A stretch of DNA of 64,000 nt from Pseudevernia furfuracea (GCA_022315425.1 JAIUPT010000033.1:1426001-1490000), one strand, 5' to 3'; shown: positions 20,811 through 33,648, numbered from the stretch's first letter. Notes: generated by a model from the sequence alone, not told the origin. Numbers and translations: made by a program.

Positions 20811-22844
20811 ATGTTGTAAGTCCTAGCTTTCCAGCACACGCAAACCGTTTCTAATCATGGCAATTCAAAGTGTCCTACCACCACCCCCTCGGTACCCTAT
20901 CACCCAAACCACCACAGCCCCCAATGGACAGACCAACGGACAGACTGTGCTCGAGATGAGCAATGTCCTCACCCACCCCAGCGGTCCCGAGTTTCAATTG
21001 TCCGTCGGAGAAGGTCAGAATCCACTAAGCCGCCTCTCCCCTGTTCCCAATACCCTCTCTTACACGATACGCCAGGCACATACATTCTCCAAGACAATCT
21101 GCACCTTGCGACACCCCCACCACATCCTCAAGACGCCCCCATCGTCAACCCCAATCCCCTCGCTACAACACTCGCACCGCCAAAAGCAGGCATCAAACTC
21201 ACAATCTGCATCACAAGCCCTCGGAAGTCCTCGCCGCAGCTCTATAGAGTTAACACTTCCACGAGCACTAGGTCGAATTTGGGAACGTACAGTATTAAAG
21301 AGAGCGAAAAGGAGTCAAGGAGTTCGAACGAAACAAATAGCAATGGTACGACTACACAGCTGCCGTCCAGCAACACTTCAGGTCGGACACCGGTGTTTGG
21401 TGAGGATAATATTCTCTTGACTCCGGTTGCTGGGAAAGAGGGTGTGAAGAGAAAGAAGCCGAAGACGAATCTAGTGAAAAGTAACTCCCAGTTTATATCG
21501 AGGGTCATACCGCATGATTCGCTGAATAAGCGTTTACAAGAACATGATCAAGAGGGCATGTTTGTGTTTGCGAATATAGATAGGGCATATCAGTGGCTTG
21601 ATCTCTCATCCCCTGCTCCTGCTAGGGTATGACCCATGATGTTTTTAGTCGATCTATTGTTGACTCGAATTGTAGGCACAACCGCTTATGAAGATCCTTT
21701 TTGCCAAAGCTCATATGCTATGCCATGACATCAATTCGCTCACCAAAGGTCCCAACCACATCGATGTTATCATGGGTGCCTCAACTGGAGATATCGTATG
21801 GTTTGAAGCGTACTCTCAGAAATATGTCCGCGTGAATAAACATGTAAGATAGTATGAGCCAGATGGCCCACCCACACTAATTTACCGCAGAATATCATCA
21901 GCACATCAGCAGTATCACAAATCCGATGGCTTCCCGGCTCCGAAAATCTCTTTCTCGCTTCTCATATGGACGGTAGCCTGATAGTTTATGACAAGGAGCG
22001 CGACGATGCCGCTTTCATTCCAGAATCCAATGGCCTTCAAAATCTCTCTCAAACCCCATTCGATCCCGACCTCAAACCCCTCCACATCAACAAGTCCGTC
22101 AACTCGAAGAACCAAAAGGCAAACCCTGTTGCCTCATGGAAAATCTCTAACCACCGCATCACGGACTTTGGCTTTTCTCCTGACAGCCGCCACCTTGCTG
22201 TCGTCTCCGAAGACGGCTCTTTACGAATAATCAATTATCTCAAAGAACAGCTTACTGATCTCTACCCTTCCTACTACGGCGCCTTCAACTGTGTCTGCTG
22301 GTCACCTGATGGCAAATACGTCCTCACAGGGGGCCAGGACGATCTGGTCTCGATCTGGTCCCTCGCGGAACGGCGCATCGTCGCCCGCTGCCCCGGTCAC
22401 CATAGCTGGGTTACTGCTGTCGCTTTCGACCCTTGGCGTTGCGACAATCGAAATTACCGCTTCGGCAGCGTAGGCGAGGATCGCAAACTACTATTGTGGG
22501 ACTTTAACGTTGGAATGCTGAGGCGGCCGAAAGCGGCATCGATACGCAACAGGGCGAGTGTCTCGTCAAATGTTCCAATTGGACGTAACCGTACGGAGAG
22601 CCATGCTACGAATCGACTTAGATCGACGTCGAGTTTAGATGACGACGGTGTGGATGCGGATGAGTTGGTTGAGCATGAGGTGGAGAGCAGGACGGTTACC
22701 GCGGAGCTGCCGCCTGTGATGTCAAAGGTCATTGATGAGCATCCATTGAGTTGGATTGGTTTCGAGGAGGAGTGTATTATTACCGCGTGTGTCGAGGGAC
22801 ATGTGAGGGTCTGGAGAAGGCCTCAGGATGGGTTGAGTGCATAA
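20811..22844 (+). CDS. creC: CreC, WD40 partner of the CreB deubiquitinase
   Basis: WD40 protein that in Aspergillus binds and stabilises the deubiquitinase CreB, acting in carbon catabolite repression. Five exons: 20811-20815, 20871-21013, 21076-21626, 21676-21843 and 21891-22844; introns 55, 62, 49 and 47 bp; 606 residues. The first coding exon is only ATGTT; splicing to 20871 gives MFVLPPPPRY, matching the family start, whereas the in-frame ATG at 20857 lies inside the intron. Family landmarks: NPNPLAT, FVFANIDRAYQWLDLSS, HIDVIMGASTGDIVWFE, SVNSKNQKANPVASWKI, AFNCVCWSPDGKYVLTGGQD, GHHSWVTAVAFDPWRCD and LLLWDFNVGML. WD repeats fill the C-terminal two thirds. A Ser-rich, acidic insert (about 530-570) precedes the last blade. 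creD follows on the same strand. Confidence 0.96.
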
Positions 22845-23816
22845 TCAGTAGCAATGCATCAAGCAGTGATACGCCTCTTTGTAGGCGAAGTCCCTGCTCC
22901 ACAATTGACTGAAGGCTTCATTTCGGTCTAAAGTACAGGACGAGGGGCAATTGATGGAGGACTGGAGGAGCGAGCTACTTGGTAGCTAGTACGCGCGACA
23001 CTGCCAACTTCGCTGCATACTCTACCGAAGGGTCGATTTTGTTTCTCCATCATCTTTTTCAAGGTGGTACAAGATCTATCGATCGAGTGGCGGTGACGGG
23101 GCACGTGTTTACGGAGTACAGTGCGGTCAAATCTCGGCGGTGGTGGCGGCCGACATGGAATCGCGGGGTTTTCCGATAAGAAAATATAGAGTGTATGGAC
23201 CAAAAATTTCTGATATTTTCTTATTCCCAATCATTTATAATTCATTATCATTTAAGTTACCTTTCCATATCAATTACCTGGAATCTTGATGATGATGCTT
23301 TAATGAGCCAGGAGTACGCCACAAGATCAAATGATTATTGATTATTCACTGGTGTGTCTTGGGTGTATTGGAGAGCCGCAGCGGCAGATTGCACTGGACT
23401 TGCCGCTTGCGAGTTGCCATGGCTGGCCCATCTCTTTGTTTCAAATTCATCCAGAGGACTCTTGTTATATTAATATTGCCTCAATCTATCTATCCGGAGC
23501 ACCATTCTTCTTCCTAGTCACTGTCGTCTCATCATTTTCTGGATTTCAGTCCCCTCTCATTTCATCTTTTCCATTTTCATTCCCCTCGCTGTCCATACTG
23601 TTGCCCTCTTTCGCCAGCCAACCCAAGCGGAATTCGTCCGCCTAGCCTCTCCATTCTCCTGCAGGCTGCACGTCATCTTTCATTGGTACGTGTACCTTGG
23701 TATCAAGTATTTCTTGAGCATTGCCCGGTAGGGCAATGCCATAGTCGGCGACTTGCTGCATTTACCGCCGTTTTAAAGTGTGAGCATACTGATTATGAGC
23801 GGGCGTCAAAGTATCC
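22845..23816. other. Intergenic region creC-creD
   Basis: 972 bp with no recognised gene. It should hold the creC terminator and the creD promoter and leader; T/C-rich tracts around 23500-23600 look like a fungal core promoter. Confidence 0.4.
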
Positions 23817-25749
23817 ATGGCACCCGGCTTTTTTGGAAGTAGCAGCAGGGAGACGAGCAGTAGCGTCAAGTACTTTGAGATTAGGTGACTCCCCTGACTT
23901 GCTCAATTGTCGAGGTTGTTGCTGACTTTGGTTCCTCAATCCAGGCTCAATGAGAGCAACCTAATCCTTCGAGGAACCGAGTATGAAGCCTCCAGCGTTG
24001 TTCTCAATGGAACACTGGTCCTCTGCCTTTCCGAACCGATACGCATACAAGGAATAAGATTGCGATTCACAGGCGAGAGGCGTCTTGGGTCAGCCTAGAT
24101 CGGAAACACCCCGGATTCAGAGGATGCTGACTCGGTTGGCAGCTGGTACCAGCCAAGTGGCTCTGGAGCTAGCTCTATCAAGTATGAGGAAGAGTTCCTA
24201 CGCCATACATGGGACTTCCAAAATAATGGCAGACGGTCTTCCGAAACCCTCCCAGCTGGGAATTACGAATACCCATTCAACATGATCCTACCAGGTTCGA
24301 CGCCAGAGAGCGTGGAGGGATTGACAGAAACCTGGCTTGTATACCGCATGAAAGCTACGATAGAACGAGGTATGCTGCAGCAGAACTCCGTGGCTAGGAA
24401 GCAAGTTCGTATCATTCGAACACTCGACACAGGCGCGCTCGAGCTCGCCCATGCAATGGTAACTCCCATCGAAGAGGCAACGGGTTTCAGTCAGCCACTA
24501 ATGTCTGCCAGTCTGTTGAAAATGTGTGGCCGGATAAGGTTAACTACTCTCTCAGTACACCTACGAAAGCTGTGATCTTTGGAACGGCCGTTCAAGTCGA
24601 CTTCCAATTAGTACCTCTGCTGAAGGGACTGAAAATTGGAAAGATAACCACGGAATTGAACGAGAGGCAGGAGATGACCATAAAGGGACCCCGAACACCC
24701 AAGAAGCGTCGCGAAATCACTCGACTTATTGCAAAAGACGAGCACCGTCTCCCGGATGATGTTGAGGCCGAGGATATCGGAGGACAAGAGGGATACACAT
24801 TTTCCAGGACCCTTGCTATACCACAAAGCTTAAGGAAATGCCTACAATCGGTGGATGTCCTCGGAATCAAGATTCGACATAATCTAAATTTCAATGTTCA
24901 GATGCACAATCCGGATGGTCACGTGTCAGAAGTAAGTGCCAATGAGAAGAGGTCAATTTTAAAAGCCATCTTGCTGATAAATAATAGCTGCATGCAACAC
25001 TTCCCTTGTTCATATTTATCTCTCCGAATATGCCCATTGACGATAACAACAATCTGATACACCAAGGGCCACAAGCTATGAGTGCTTCCGCAGCTCTGGA
25101 CGATCTTACTCCGCCGCAGTACGGGGAGCATCAGTTCGATCAACTCTACAGCGACATCGATCCGAGCGGCTACATGACACCTGCAGGAGGTGCCAGTGGG
25201 AGGGCCACTCCTTTCCAGTCGCGAAGTCGAAGTGTGTCAACGGATAATCTAACATCGATGGACGGAGTTGCCTCAAGTAATCTCAGCGCAAGCGTACTTC
25301 AGTCTCGTCTGAGTAATCTAGATGTGGCGAGCTCCAGTCGACTTGCGCGAGACCGCTCGCAATTATCGACTTCCGGCGACGGCACAGAACCTGGTTCCTT
25401 TGAGATTGCAAAGACGGATGGCGGTGGTACGCCGCAAAACTCTCTACCTAGCGGCGGTTACTTTGGGCAAGGTGGACATAGTCCTAGCACTAGCGCACCA
25501 GTCTCACGACGAGTATCGGAAGATGATGAAGTGACATCTGGTCCAGTGACACCTCAGCACATCGAATACAGCGCGGAAAGCCTGGCGAAGGTTCCAAGTT
25601 ACACGACAGCATTACAATCGATCCCGAGAACTTTGGTTAACGATGGTTTACCGACCTATCAAAATGCTACCCGTACATCCCAAATGTCGCCAACGATGCC
25701 ACAGCCGTTGGGTCAGGTTCACATTCATCAAGCTACGAGAGGGTCATGA
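23817..25749 (+). CDS. creD: CreD, arrestin-related HECT-ligase adaptor
   Basis: Alpha-arrestin (ART/Rod1-like) that in Aspergillus links the HECT ligase HulA to targets and affects carbon catabolite repression and permease turnover. Five exons: 23817-23884, 23945-24088, 24143-24458, 24512-24931 and 24988-25749; introns 60, 54, 53 and 56 bp; 569 residues. The start MAPGFFGSSSRETSSSVKYF joins in phase to EIRLNESNLILRGTEYEASS. Arrestin-N is followed by LPAGNYEYPFNMILPGSTPE and RIIRTLDTGALELAHAM. Arrestin-C begins VNYSLSTPTKAVIFGTAV and ends NPDGHVSELHATLPLFIFIS. A PPQY motif (PPxY class, which binds WW domains of Nedd4-type ligases) lies in PPQYGEHQFDQLYSDIDPSG, followed by a Ser/Thr-rich disordered tail. 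The tail ends sooner than I recall for Aspergillus CreD, so a missed 3' exon is possible. Confidence 0.93.
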
Positions 25750-26321
25750 AAGGGCTTGCATCAAATTCTTTCTACGATGAAGGGAATGTTACTGGAAGTA
25801 CCCAAGGAGCTACAAAATTTGCACGTGGGACTTTTGTGTTATTCAAAAAGTTATAGGCTCTTCAATCTCATGGTGGAGAAAGCCAAGTCGTTGCATAGCC
25901 GAGGGTGTATTGGGCATGAACCAGCGAAGATTCCCCTCTGCATTGGATTCGGTATTTTAAAGTTATAGATAACCACATTCAATATCCATTGTGATTCGAT
26001 ACAGCATCTGTTTTTATGACATGCATATGGAGCGCTGTAGCTGTTGGAAGTAGCTTCATAGGGGGTCGTTGCCATATTGCCAGTTCACATGTAAGGTGAC
26101 GTCTAGCGGAAATGTTTTCGCCCATATGTCGACTCTCCAAACATATGACACCTTCTATTGTCCCCCTTTTCCCTCTCTATTCACTCTTGTTAATCCCAAA
26201 GACCTGATAATTGGGCATCTGCCTATGAGGGGAAAATAGCCTTACAGACATACTAGCGCTTGTTTCATCCTTCTGGTCCCCACACAACAAGTTCAACAAC
26301 TGTCAAACCAAAATCGCAGAC
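25750..26321. other. Intergenic creD-slm1
   Basis: No gene seen; contains the creD 3' region and a pyrimidine-rich slm1 upstream region (about 26155-26190). Confidence 0.4.
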
Positions 26322-28038
26322 ATGGCTACTACACAGCACGGCCTACCGTACAGGAATACCGGAGGTTCTGTTTCTGATGATGAAGCCGTACCTGACACCG
26401 ATCCCAGCGATGTTTGTTAAATCTTAGATTTCTTGTCTAATGCAGCTATACTAATGACTCCGCCAGACATCCAGCTTGCTCCTCGAGAGACTTCAAGCCT
26501 ACAAGCATGCTGTTGGATATCTGGAGAACTACATCATCGAGACTGAAAAGGTGGAAAAGGCACATGCCAAGGAATACGAGAAGATCTTGAAGGTACACAC
26601 AGCTTCCCTCATCGCTGGACACGGCCATGTTAATCCTACTGCAGACCGTGTCTAGCCCATTGAAAGAAGGTCACCATTTTGATCAGAGCTTGGGCGGAAT
26701 TGCCGGTCTTTTCGAGAGCATACGCTCTAATACTCAGGTGGGAACATTCAAAGGTCCGGCAAATGTCATCGCTCATTGTTTGTACAGGGCATTGCCAACT
26801 CTCATCTGGAGGCGGAGAAGAACCTCAAAGGCTCAGTCCTGCCCATTCTTGAACGTCTACACTCTGAAATCAAGAACAAGAACAAGGAGTTGACGAAAGG
26901 CGCTGCCAAGGGTTCAAAGGAAGTCGACAAGGCAAGGAACACAACTCAGAAGCACATTGAGCTCCTGGGCCAGCACAGCGCTTCTTTCGCCTCGTCCGGT
27001 GGGAAGATCGAAGCTTCGAACGACCCCTACATTCTTCAACGTGGTGTGAACCATCGTCTCAACACTCAAGTACTGGAAGAAAACAACAACCGCAATGACC
27101 TACTTGCAGTGCAAGACTCGTTCATGCAGTTCGAAGCCCACGTCATCCAGACAATACAACAAGCTATGTCTACATTCCTCCAATGCGTCTCTGGACAATC
27201 CGAGAGAGAAAAGGTTATGTACTCGGACATCATCTCTACAGCTCAACGGATTCCTCCTGATTTCGAATTCAAGGGCTTCGTTCACCGCAACAGCAACACT
27301 CTGATAGACCCGTCTGTGCCCAAGCGGTCCCTGTCTAATATCTCTTACCCGAACCAAAACCACCCGTCGACCCAGCCGCTCATTGCTGGTTCGCTGGAGC
27401 GCAAATCCCGTGCAGCACTCAAGGGCTACAGTGCTGGCTACTATGTTGTCACGCCGGCAAAGTACTTGCACGAGTTTAAAGACGATGACGATTATAAGAA
27501 GGACCCTGTTCCTGAACTCTCTCTTTATCTCCCAGACTGCACAATTGGCGGCATCAACGGCGAAAATTTCAATGTCAAAGGCAAAGACGCCTCTAAGGGC
27601 AAAGTGGGCTCTAAACTCGCCATGAGCCATGAGTTGGCTTTCCGAGCCAAGTCGCCTGCTGATGCAGAAAAATGGTGGACCACTATCCGTGAAGCCTCCG
27701 GGCAAGGTGCAGCTGGTGGCTCCATGCCTTCAAGTCCTGTTGAAAGTAGGAATGTTTCAGGACAACAAGCGCCGCCCCAGTATCAGGAGACAAAGCAGCC
27801 TCAGTATCAGGATACAAGACAACAGGCTCCGATGCAGACTCAACAACCAGCTCAGGTGCAAACTCAAGGCCTGCCCCAACAGGGATCTGGATACCAGGGC
27901 GCATCGATTACACCGGGTACAGGAACTGTGTCAGGTTATGATCAGATGAACCGCGAGATAAAGCCTGCAGGCACGGGATACAGTCCTGCTACCGGAGCTC
28001 CAACGTCCGGGGTGGAGAGAGCGCCGGGACAATACTGA
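26322..28038 (+). CDS. slm1: Slm1-type BAR-PH protein (TORC2 and PI(4,5)P2 effector)
   Basis: Eisosome/plasma-membrane protein that binds PI(4,5)P2 through its PH domain and brings substrates to TORC2, acting in actin and sphingolipid control. Four exons: 26322-26411, 26467-26592, 26645-26737 and 26788-28038; introns 55, 52 and 50 bp; 519 residues. Residues about 30-270 form the F-BAR-like helical region (SSLLLERLQAYKHAVGYLEN; KEVDKARNTTQKHIELLGQH). The PH domain spans about 290-400 (SLERKSRAALKGYSAGYYVV; then ELAFRAKSPADAEKWWTTIR). The tail from about 410 is Gln/Pro/Thr-rich and likely disordered. The first intron has a weaker donor (GTTTGT) but keeps phase. Confidence 0.92.
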
Positions 28039-28572
28039 TGGGTCAACATTGGTCAATATTGGCCGATCACCGACCGCGGCCGAGGTTTAATTATGCTACC
28101 ACAACCTTTGCATTCATTCCCATGCATGACGCAAAGATATACATTTTCTGGAACGCCTTTTGGGGTAAGTAGATAGACTGAGAAGCTTCTAGCAATCCAC
28201 ATAACTGAACCACTCACATGAAACCCAATTCAAACACCAGAAAGAGGGCGGTGTAACCTGTCACAAAACACACAGAGTACCTTACCCCCCCTTTTTTCTT
28301 TCAGCCTCTATAATAGCCCTCGGTATATAGTTGATCCGGGCCAGCGGGTCAAAGAGGTTTGCCGGCATTGGTCACTTAGACATGATAATCCATACGGAAA
28401 AGTAGGACATGGCTGTGTATTATGCGTCAAAGTGCCTACAATGTACAGTTGTATTATAACTCTCCTGATACCTTAATGACTCTTTCTATCAACCTGAATG
28501 TCATACTATCCACCTTTCCTCACTTTGCCGCGCCCTTGACGCTACACGCAATTCACATTCTTCGACTTCATC
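28039..28572. other. Intergenic slm1-zds1
   Basis: No gene seen; a poly-C/poly-T tract lies at about 28285-28302. Confidence 0.4.
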
Positions 28573-31500
28573 ATGCAGGTATGGTCCCAGGTACTTTTTG
28601 ATAGTTGAGAACCCTTGCATTGCTTTTGGAAAATATCTAACCGCACTATATGCACTATATGCGGTTCTTTCAAACACTGTTCCGCTGTAATTCCCCGCAA
28701 TTCCCCGCCGTCACCGTTAATCAAGCGTTACCGTTGAGCAATTTCAAGCCTCCTTCGAAGTGCCAAGCTTATTGAGCATTCTCCACAACAGACATCCTTG
28801 AGCGTGAGGAATTATCAGTTGGACGGAGACCATGCAGCGAATAGGCGGGGGCACGTGCCACAGTTATCCATAAGTGACGATAATCATCACGTAACTGAAG
28901 CGATTGGGGATTTGTATGGGGAACATCAGAATGGGAGACGAGACACAAGACCTCTAGGCTTTGTTCCGCCAAACCCAACAAGCCCACCGAATATCTCAGA
29001 GTCACCGCGGCGACCCCCACCCAGAGCTGGACCCTCTCCTCCACAGTCCCTTAGAAACGCACGGAATTCTTTGGCCCGGAACATATCCAATGAACGAACA
29101 CCTACACAAGTCAACGGGCAAGGTAGAATGATGGCGAGTAGGAGCAACTCTGGCGATGGCGAGGCTGGGTCAATATCACCCACCATGGCAGGGCAGCTGT
29201 CACCAAGCAACTCGTTGCACCGCACCAACTCCGATACAGCAAGCACTCACTTCCCTCTAAACGACATCGACTATGAATCCAACCCCAATGCTGTGGCTCA
29301 GGAGCTCAGCAATCTAGCTGCTATACGGCGCATGTCGATGGATGTAAATGCTTCTGGCGATCCGGACCTGCCATCCTTTCCTTCAAACTTCGGCATGCCA
29401 ACCGCCCCGCCAGTTGGTACTGATCCGGATGATGCATCTAGACTCTATTGGGTTCCTGCGAGCGTGCATCCAGAATTGGCGCCAATGGAGTTTAAAACAT
29501 TCCTGGATAAGAAGGTTAAAAGTCTGAAGAGGAGGTCGGAGGACAGCTCGCTTTCGCCAGATGGCTTACAACCCGGCGGTTCAAGCGCCAGTCTGAGGAG
29601 GCGGAAGTCTATGCTGTCAAGGCAGATTGACAATTCAGGGGGACGAGGCGCTGATGGATATCAAGATGGCGCTGAGGTGTTGGACCGGAAGAGATCGCAG
29701 TCAGGGGATAAAGTACTGAATACGGGCATTACGAATTTACAAAACTTGGAGGCTCTCGTCAACGAACCCGAGAAGATCATGCAGAGGCTGAGCTTGGAGA
29801 CTGGAGCCGAGGGCGGTGAAGTGCTTCCAGGAGACGATATGCCAATCCTACCTGGCGCTCCATCTGGGGGTAATTCGCTGAGGCGATCGACTCGCACTAC
29901 ATACCGAAGAGGGGGAAGTCTACGTAAGGGTGAACGAGGCCCAGTATCAAAACGTGCAGCGTTCAGGTCAGATACAATAGATGGCGAGGAGTCACCGGTT
30001 TCGTCACCAAGCGTTCTTCAGAACGAAGCTTTCGAGAAGCTTTCGAGGGTCCAAACAGAACCTACGCCGGCCCCAGAGCGAGTTACGGAGAATTTCTCCC
30101 GACCTGGACGAATTAATAGGCGTGCAGGAATACCACCTGGAGCCTCACAGAGAACGTCGCAGTCCTCGTCGTTTGACGAAGCGCCTACGGACCGCAAATC
30201 TACGGATTCACGGGACCAACCAGGGATAGCCCCGCACACAAGGCACTTTGTCTCCCAGATTGCTTCGAATGGGAGATTAGGTGTGACGCCAGAAGCGCTC
30301 GGGAAGGGGATACCGCACATTGTTGAAACACCTCCCGAAGAGGCAAGATCGGTCTCTAGACAAGGCTTCGTCCCTGAACGAACAACATCACATGAGCCGC
30401 CGCCGCCAATCCACCAACCCTCAACCTCCTCATCCGCAGGTCCATCCAGAGCTCAAAAATGGACTCCGCAGGCAAGGCAAAATCAAAGCATAAAGACCAA
30501 CCAGAGTTTGAGCGACATGACTTCACACCCTTCTCCTTTGCCTGGAAACAACACGCGCACAGACAGCTTATCTTTCATCCCTACATTGACCGAGGACAAG
30601 AAGTCTGCAGAGGCCAGAAAAGCCAAAGAGAAGGCCGACCAAGAGAAAGCGGATAGCAGCCGGAAATCAAGTTGGAGTTGGGGCTCGCTACTAGGGAACG
30701 AAGAAAGAGAAAAGGAGAAGAGAAAAGCCGAGGAAGTCAAGCAAGAAAAGAAAGTAAGGGCGAGGCTCGGCAAACCAGCAGACAAGTCGCACGACAATAC
30801 CAGACTCGACCTCTTGCAGACTACTATGGAAGGCAGCCGTGGCCGAGAAAGCATTGTACTGGATCGGGGAGACCTGAAGCTCGAAGAAGAACGGAAGAAA
30901 GAGAGCACCCGGAAGGCTAGCGGAAATGAAACCAAGAAAGAGAAGGAAGGCGGCTTTATCTCATCAATATTTGGGGGCGGTAAGAAGAAGGGAGAGCAGG
31001 AGTTTAGGGGCAAGAAGCACTTTTCACGCAATCTCTCGCCCGAGCCACCAATGCGAATACTGAAACCGGACATCGACTACAACTGGACACGATTTTCCAT
31101 TCTAGAGGAGCGGGCCATCTACCGTATGGCACATATCAAACTTGCGAATCCACGCCGCGCATTGCATTCCCAGGTCTTGCTTAGTAACTTCATGTAGGTG
31201 CACCAAAGAGAATTAGTTCATCAACTGGACTAACGATCTCAGGTACTCCTATCTCGCAAAGGTACAACAGATGCATCCTCAGGCACAACTTCCCCAATCT
31301 GCAGCCCAGCGACAACAGGCGGCTCAGCAGAAAAAAGATCAGCCGGAGGAGTTCGCACAGTACCAAAAGTACCAGCAGGTGAGTTTTGCTTCCTTTGTCC
31401 GTCCCGCATGCACCTCTGACAAACCCAGCAGCAACAGCAAAGACAACAAGAGCAAGAAGAAGCGCAACAAGTCGCGGCGTTCCCATCGCAAGTAACTGCT

Positions 31501-31785
31501 TTGCAGTCCCAAGCACCGACGCTACCAGCATTGGCTCCCGTACAGCAACATGATAGCTTCATGGATGATTACGAGCAGGAAAATGTGCCCCATGATAACA
31601 GACACCGCCCGCAGTCGCGAGCCAGTCAGCATAGTCAGGACGGCGGCAATGCGCATCCAAATCAAGTGATCGGGAGTCAACAACGTCGGCAAGGATATAA
31701 CAACCCGCAGCACTCAAATCCTTACCAGTACCAGCAGAGCCAATTCGATGAGCCGGGAAGGGCGGCCGATGATGACATGTGGTGA
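28573..31785 (+). CDS. zds1: Zds1-family PP2A regulator
   Basis: Zds proteins hold and localise PP2A-Cdc55 and act in cell polarity and mitotic exit. Four exons: 28573-28578 (ATGCAG only), 28792-31193, 31243-31378 and 31429-31785; introns 213, 49 and 50 bp; 966 residues. The large exon has no ATG near its 5' end; the reading frame enters from the acceptor at 28791, and ATG-CAG with donor GTATGG at 28578 joins in phase. This start is likely rather than proven. The diagnostic Zds C-terminal domain crosses the second intron: WTRFSILEERAIYRMAHIKL, then ANPRRALHSQVLLSNFMYSY. Most of the rest is Ser/Pro/charged and disordered, with a basic/acidic helical run (about 600-740, KKSAEARKAKEKADQEKADS) and a Gln-rich end. 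It is convergent with msrB. Confidence 0.9.
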
Positions 31786-32459
31786 TATGGATGCCGGGTT
31801 GATTTTGTGCATAACGTGCTTTGCAAATTGCGAGAGATGAATCCCGAAGGTTGAGGCCTTGGATGATAGCCAGCATTGCTCACCGCTCGTCTATAGTGGA
31901 GATGTCTCGGCTCTTTTCAGGCCACTTCTCAGGCCGCGAACGCAAAGAAAGAACTGGGCATACACAATGCCTATTGAGACACTCGTACAGGAGCGAACAG
32001 AAGCTTGCGGACGACATGAGGCATGTTTCAGTGCTCTCATGGTGCTCTAAAGACACAGCGCAGCGCGTTTTTGAGAATTAAGGATCGAGAAAGACGAAGC
32101 TGGAGTGGCTTCAAACGGCGCGAACGATCGAAGTTCCTGGATAAAGAGATAGAGAGAGAAGATGATGAACCTCAACGAGTTGAGGATCTATGTATATTAC
32201 TATATGACAAGTCGTTAGCGAGAAGCATTAAGCGGACGTTGTACACTCAATTCATTTCAATTCAATCCAGATCCAAAGAAAGTGACCCAACACTCTAGCT
32301 TTTAAGATAGCATTTCATTCATGGATAGGTATCTACCACCCCACTAGCTTCCGCCATCTCCACCTTCCCTTCCCTTACCACATCCCCCTCTCTTCCCCAG
32401 CATTTCTATTCCACCATCTCCACCTCACCTCACCTCACCTCACCTCACCTCACACACCC
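31786..32459. other. Convergent intergenic region zds1 / msrB
   Basis: Holds both 3' ends. A pyrimidine-rich stretch precedes the pentanucleotide repeat at 32421-32453. No gene recognised. Confidence 0.4.
32421..32453. repeat. CACCT pentanucleotide microsatellite
   Basis: About 6.6 perfect copies of CACCT, ending 7 bp beyond the msrB stop codon, so within its 3' UTR. Confidence 0.9.
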
Positions 32460-33302
32460 TTACTTGCCCTCCCTCTCCTCCTTCGAAAACTTCAAACTGA
32501 TGCTGTTAACGCAATGCCGCTCATCCGTCGGCGTCGGGTACCCCTCCCCCTTGAACACGTGGCCCAGGTGGCCCCCGCACCCGCTGCAGGTGATCTCCGT
32601 CCGCGACATGCCGAAGGTGGAGTCGGTGTGGCGGGTGACGGCGCCGGGGATGGAGTCGAAGTAGGCGGGCCAGCCGCAGCCGGATTTGAACTTGTGCGTC
32701 GCGCGGTAGAGGGGCGCGTGGCAGGCGGCGCATTCCTACACCAGAGTGACTTTTGTGAGCGGGGACCGAACGATTGATTCCTTTCTTTCTTGCTTCTTCT
32801 TTTTTTATGAGAATGAGATTGCCTCCTCTTTTTGTTTTATGCGATTGAGGATTTTGTTTTGTTTTGTTGGGTGTTGATCGGAACCAGTGCTTGATGGCAT
32901 AAGGTAGAGAGATGGGTAGGTGGGGGAAAGACTCACATAGGTCCCCTCGCTGGGCATATGTTTATCATACTCCCCTATATACGGCGCCTCGGTCCCTTTT
33001 TCCCGGATGACCCTAAACTGCTCCGGCGACAGCACGGCCTGCCATTCGTCCTCGCTCTTCTTGATCGGGTAGTCCGTCATGTCTTTTGCACCCTGACCGC
33101 CGAAGCTGCTGAACAAGGAACCGAGGAAGGGGATGCTGGGCATGGACCGGAGGAGGGTCGTTGTTGTGTTGCGGGTGGTGAAGGCGGAGGGTGCGCGGTG
33201 GAGGGCTGCTGCTGCTGCTGCTGGGTTGCGGAAGCTTGCTGTGGTGATATTTGTGAGGATGAATGATGTGCGGATGAGGTTTGGAAGGGTTGGGAAGCGC
33301 AT
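32460..33302 (-). CDS. Peptide-methionine (R)-S-oxide reductase MsrB
   Basis: Reduces methionine-R-sulfoxide in proteins using thioredoxin. Two exons, 33302-32937 and 32735-32460, with a 201-bp intron (donor GTGAGT, acceptor TAG); 213 residues. The first 60 residues are rich in Arg/Ser/Thr/Ala with no acidic residue, a typical mitochondrial presequence. The SelR/MsrB domain starts DEWQAVLSPEQFRVIREKGT. Splicing restores EGTYECAACHAPLY across the intron, giving the first Zn CxxC; CSGCGGHLGHVF gives the second; ERHCVNSISLKF carries the catalytic Cys. An internal Met at about residue 54 (MPSIPFLG) could start a cytosolic form. The gene is intact; its intron is long for this locus. Confidence 0.94.
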
Positions 33303-33648
33303 GAAGTTTTATAGGGGGTGAAGAGGGCTATGAGGAAGGGTTATGAAATATTCATGTTGACGCATCGTGAATGATATACAAACTCGACGCCACTTGGCGG
33401 GATGATGACATTGATGCGGGCGCTAGAGTAGCTCGGAAGGGAAAGGCACAAGGTGGCTTTATCAAGAGATTTGGAATCCGCCAAGACTTTCATAATTGAT
33501 TCATAAGGTACACAAACGAGTACCTATAGCACAATATTAGTATGCACGGCGTAAATGATGATGCGTCTCGGGATCAAGCTCCATGTTAATTTCACATGAC
33601 TGGACGTTGATCGCCCAAATACCTTGCTTCCACCTGATGCGTCATCCG
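33303..33648. other. Intergenic msrB-hse1
   Basis: 346 bp holding the msrB promoter and hse1 3' end; nothing else seen. Confidence 0.4.

Noticed and set aside
20857..20859. ATG at 20857 as the creC start
   Set aside because: It lies inside an intron with good donor, branch and acceptor; splicing from 20811 yields the family's MFVLPPPPRY start.
28285..28302. C/T homopolymer block as a regulatory element
   Set aside because: Short low-complexity tract typical of fungal intergenic DNA; nothing specific supports a function.
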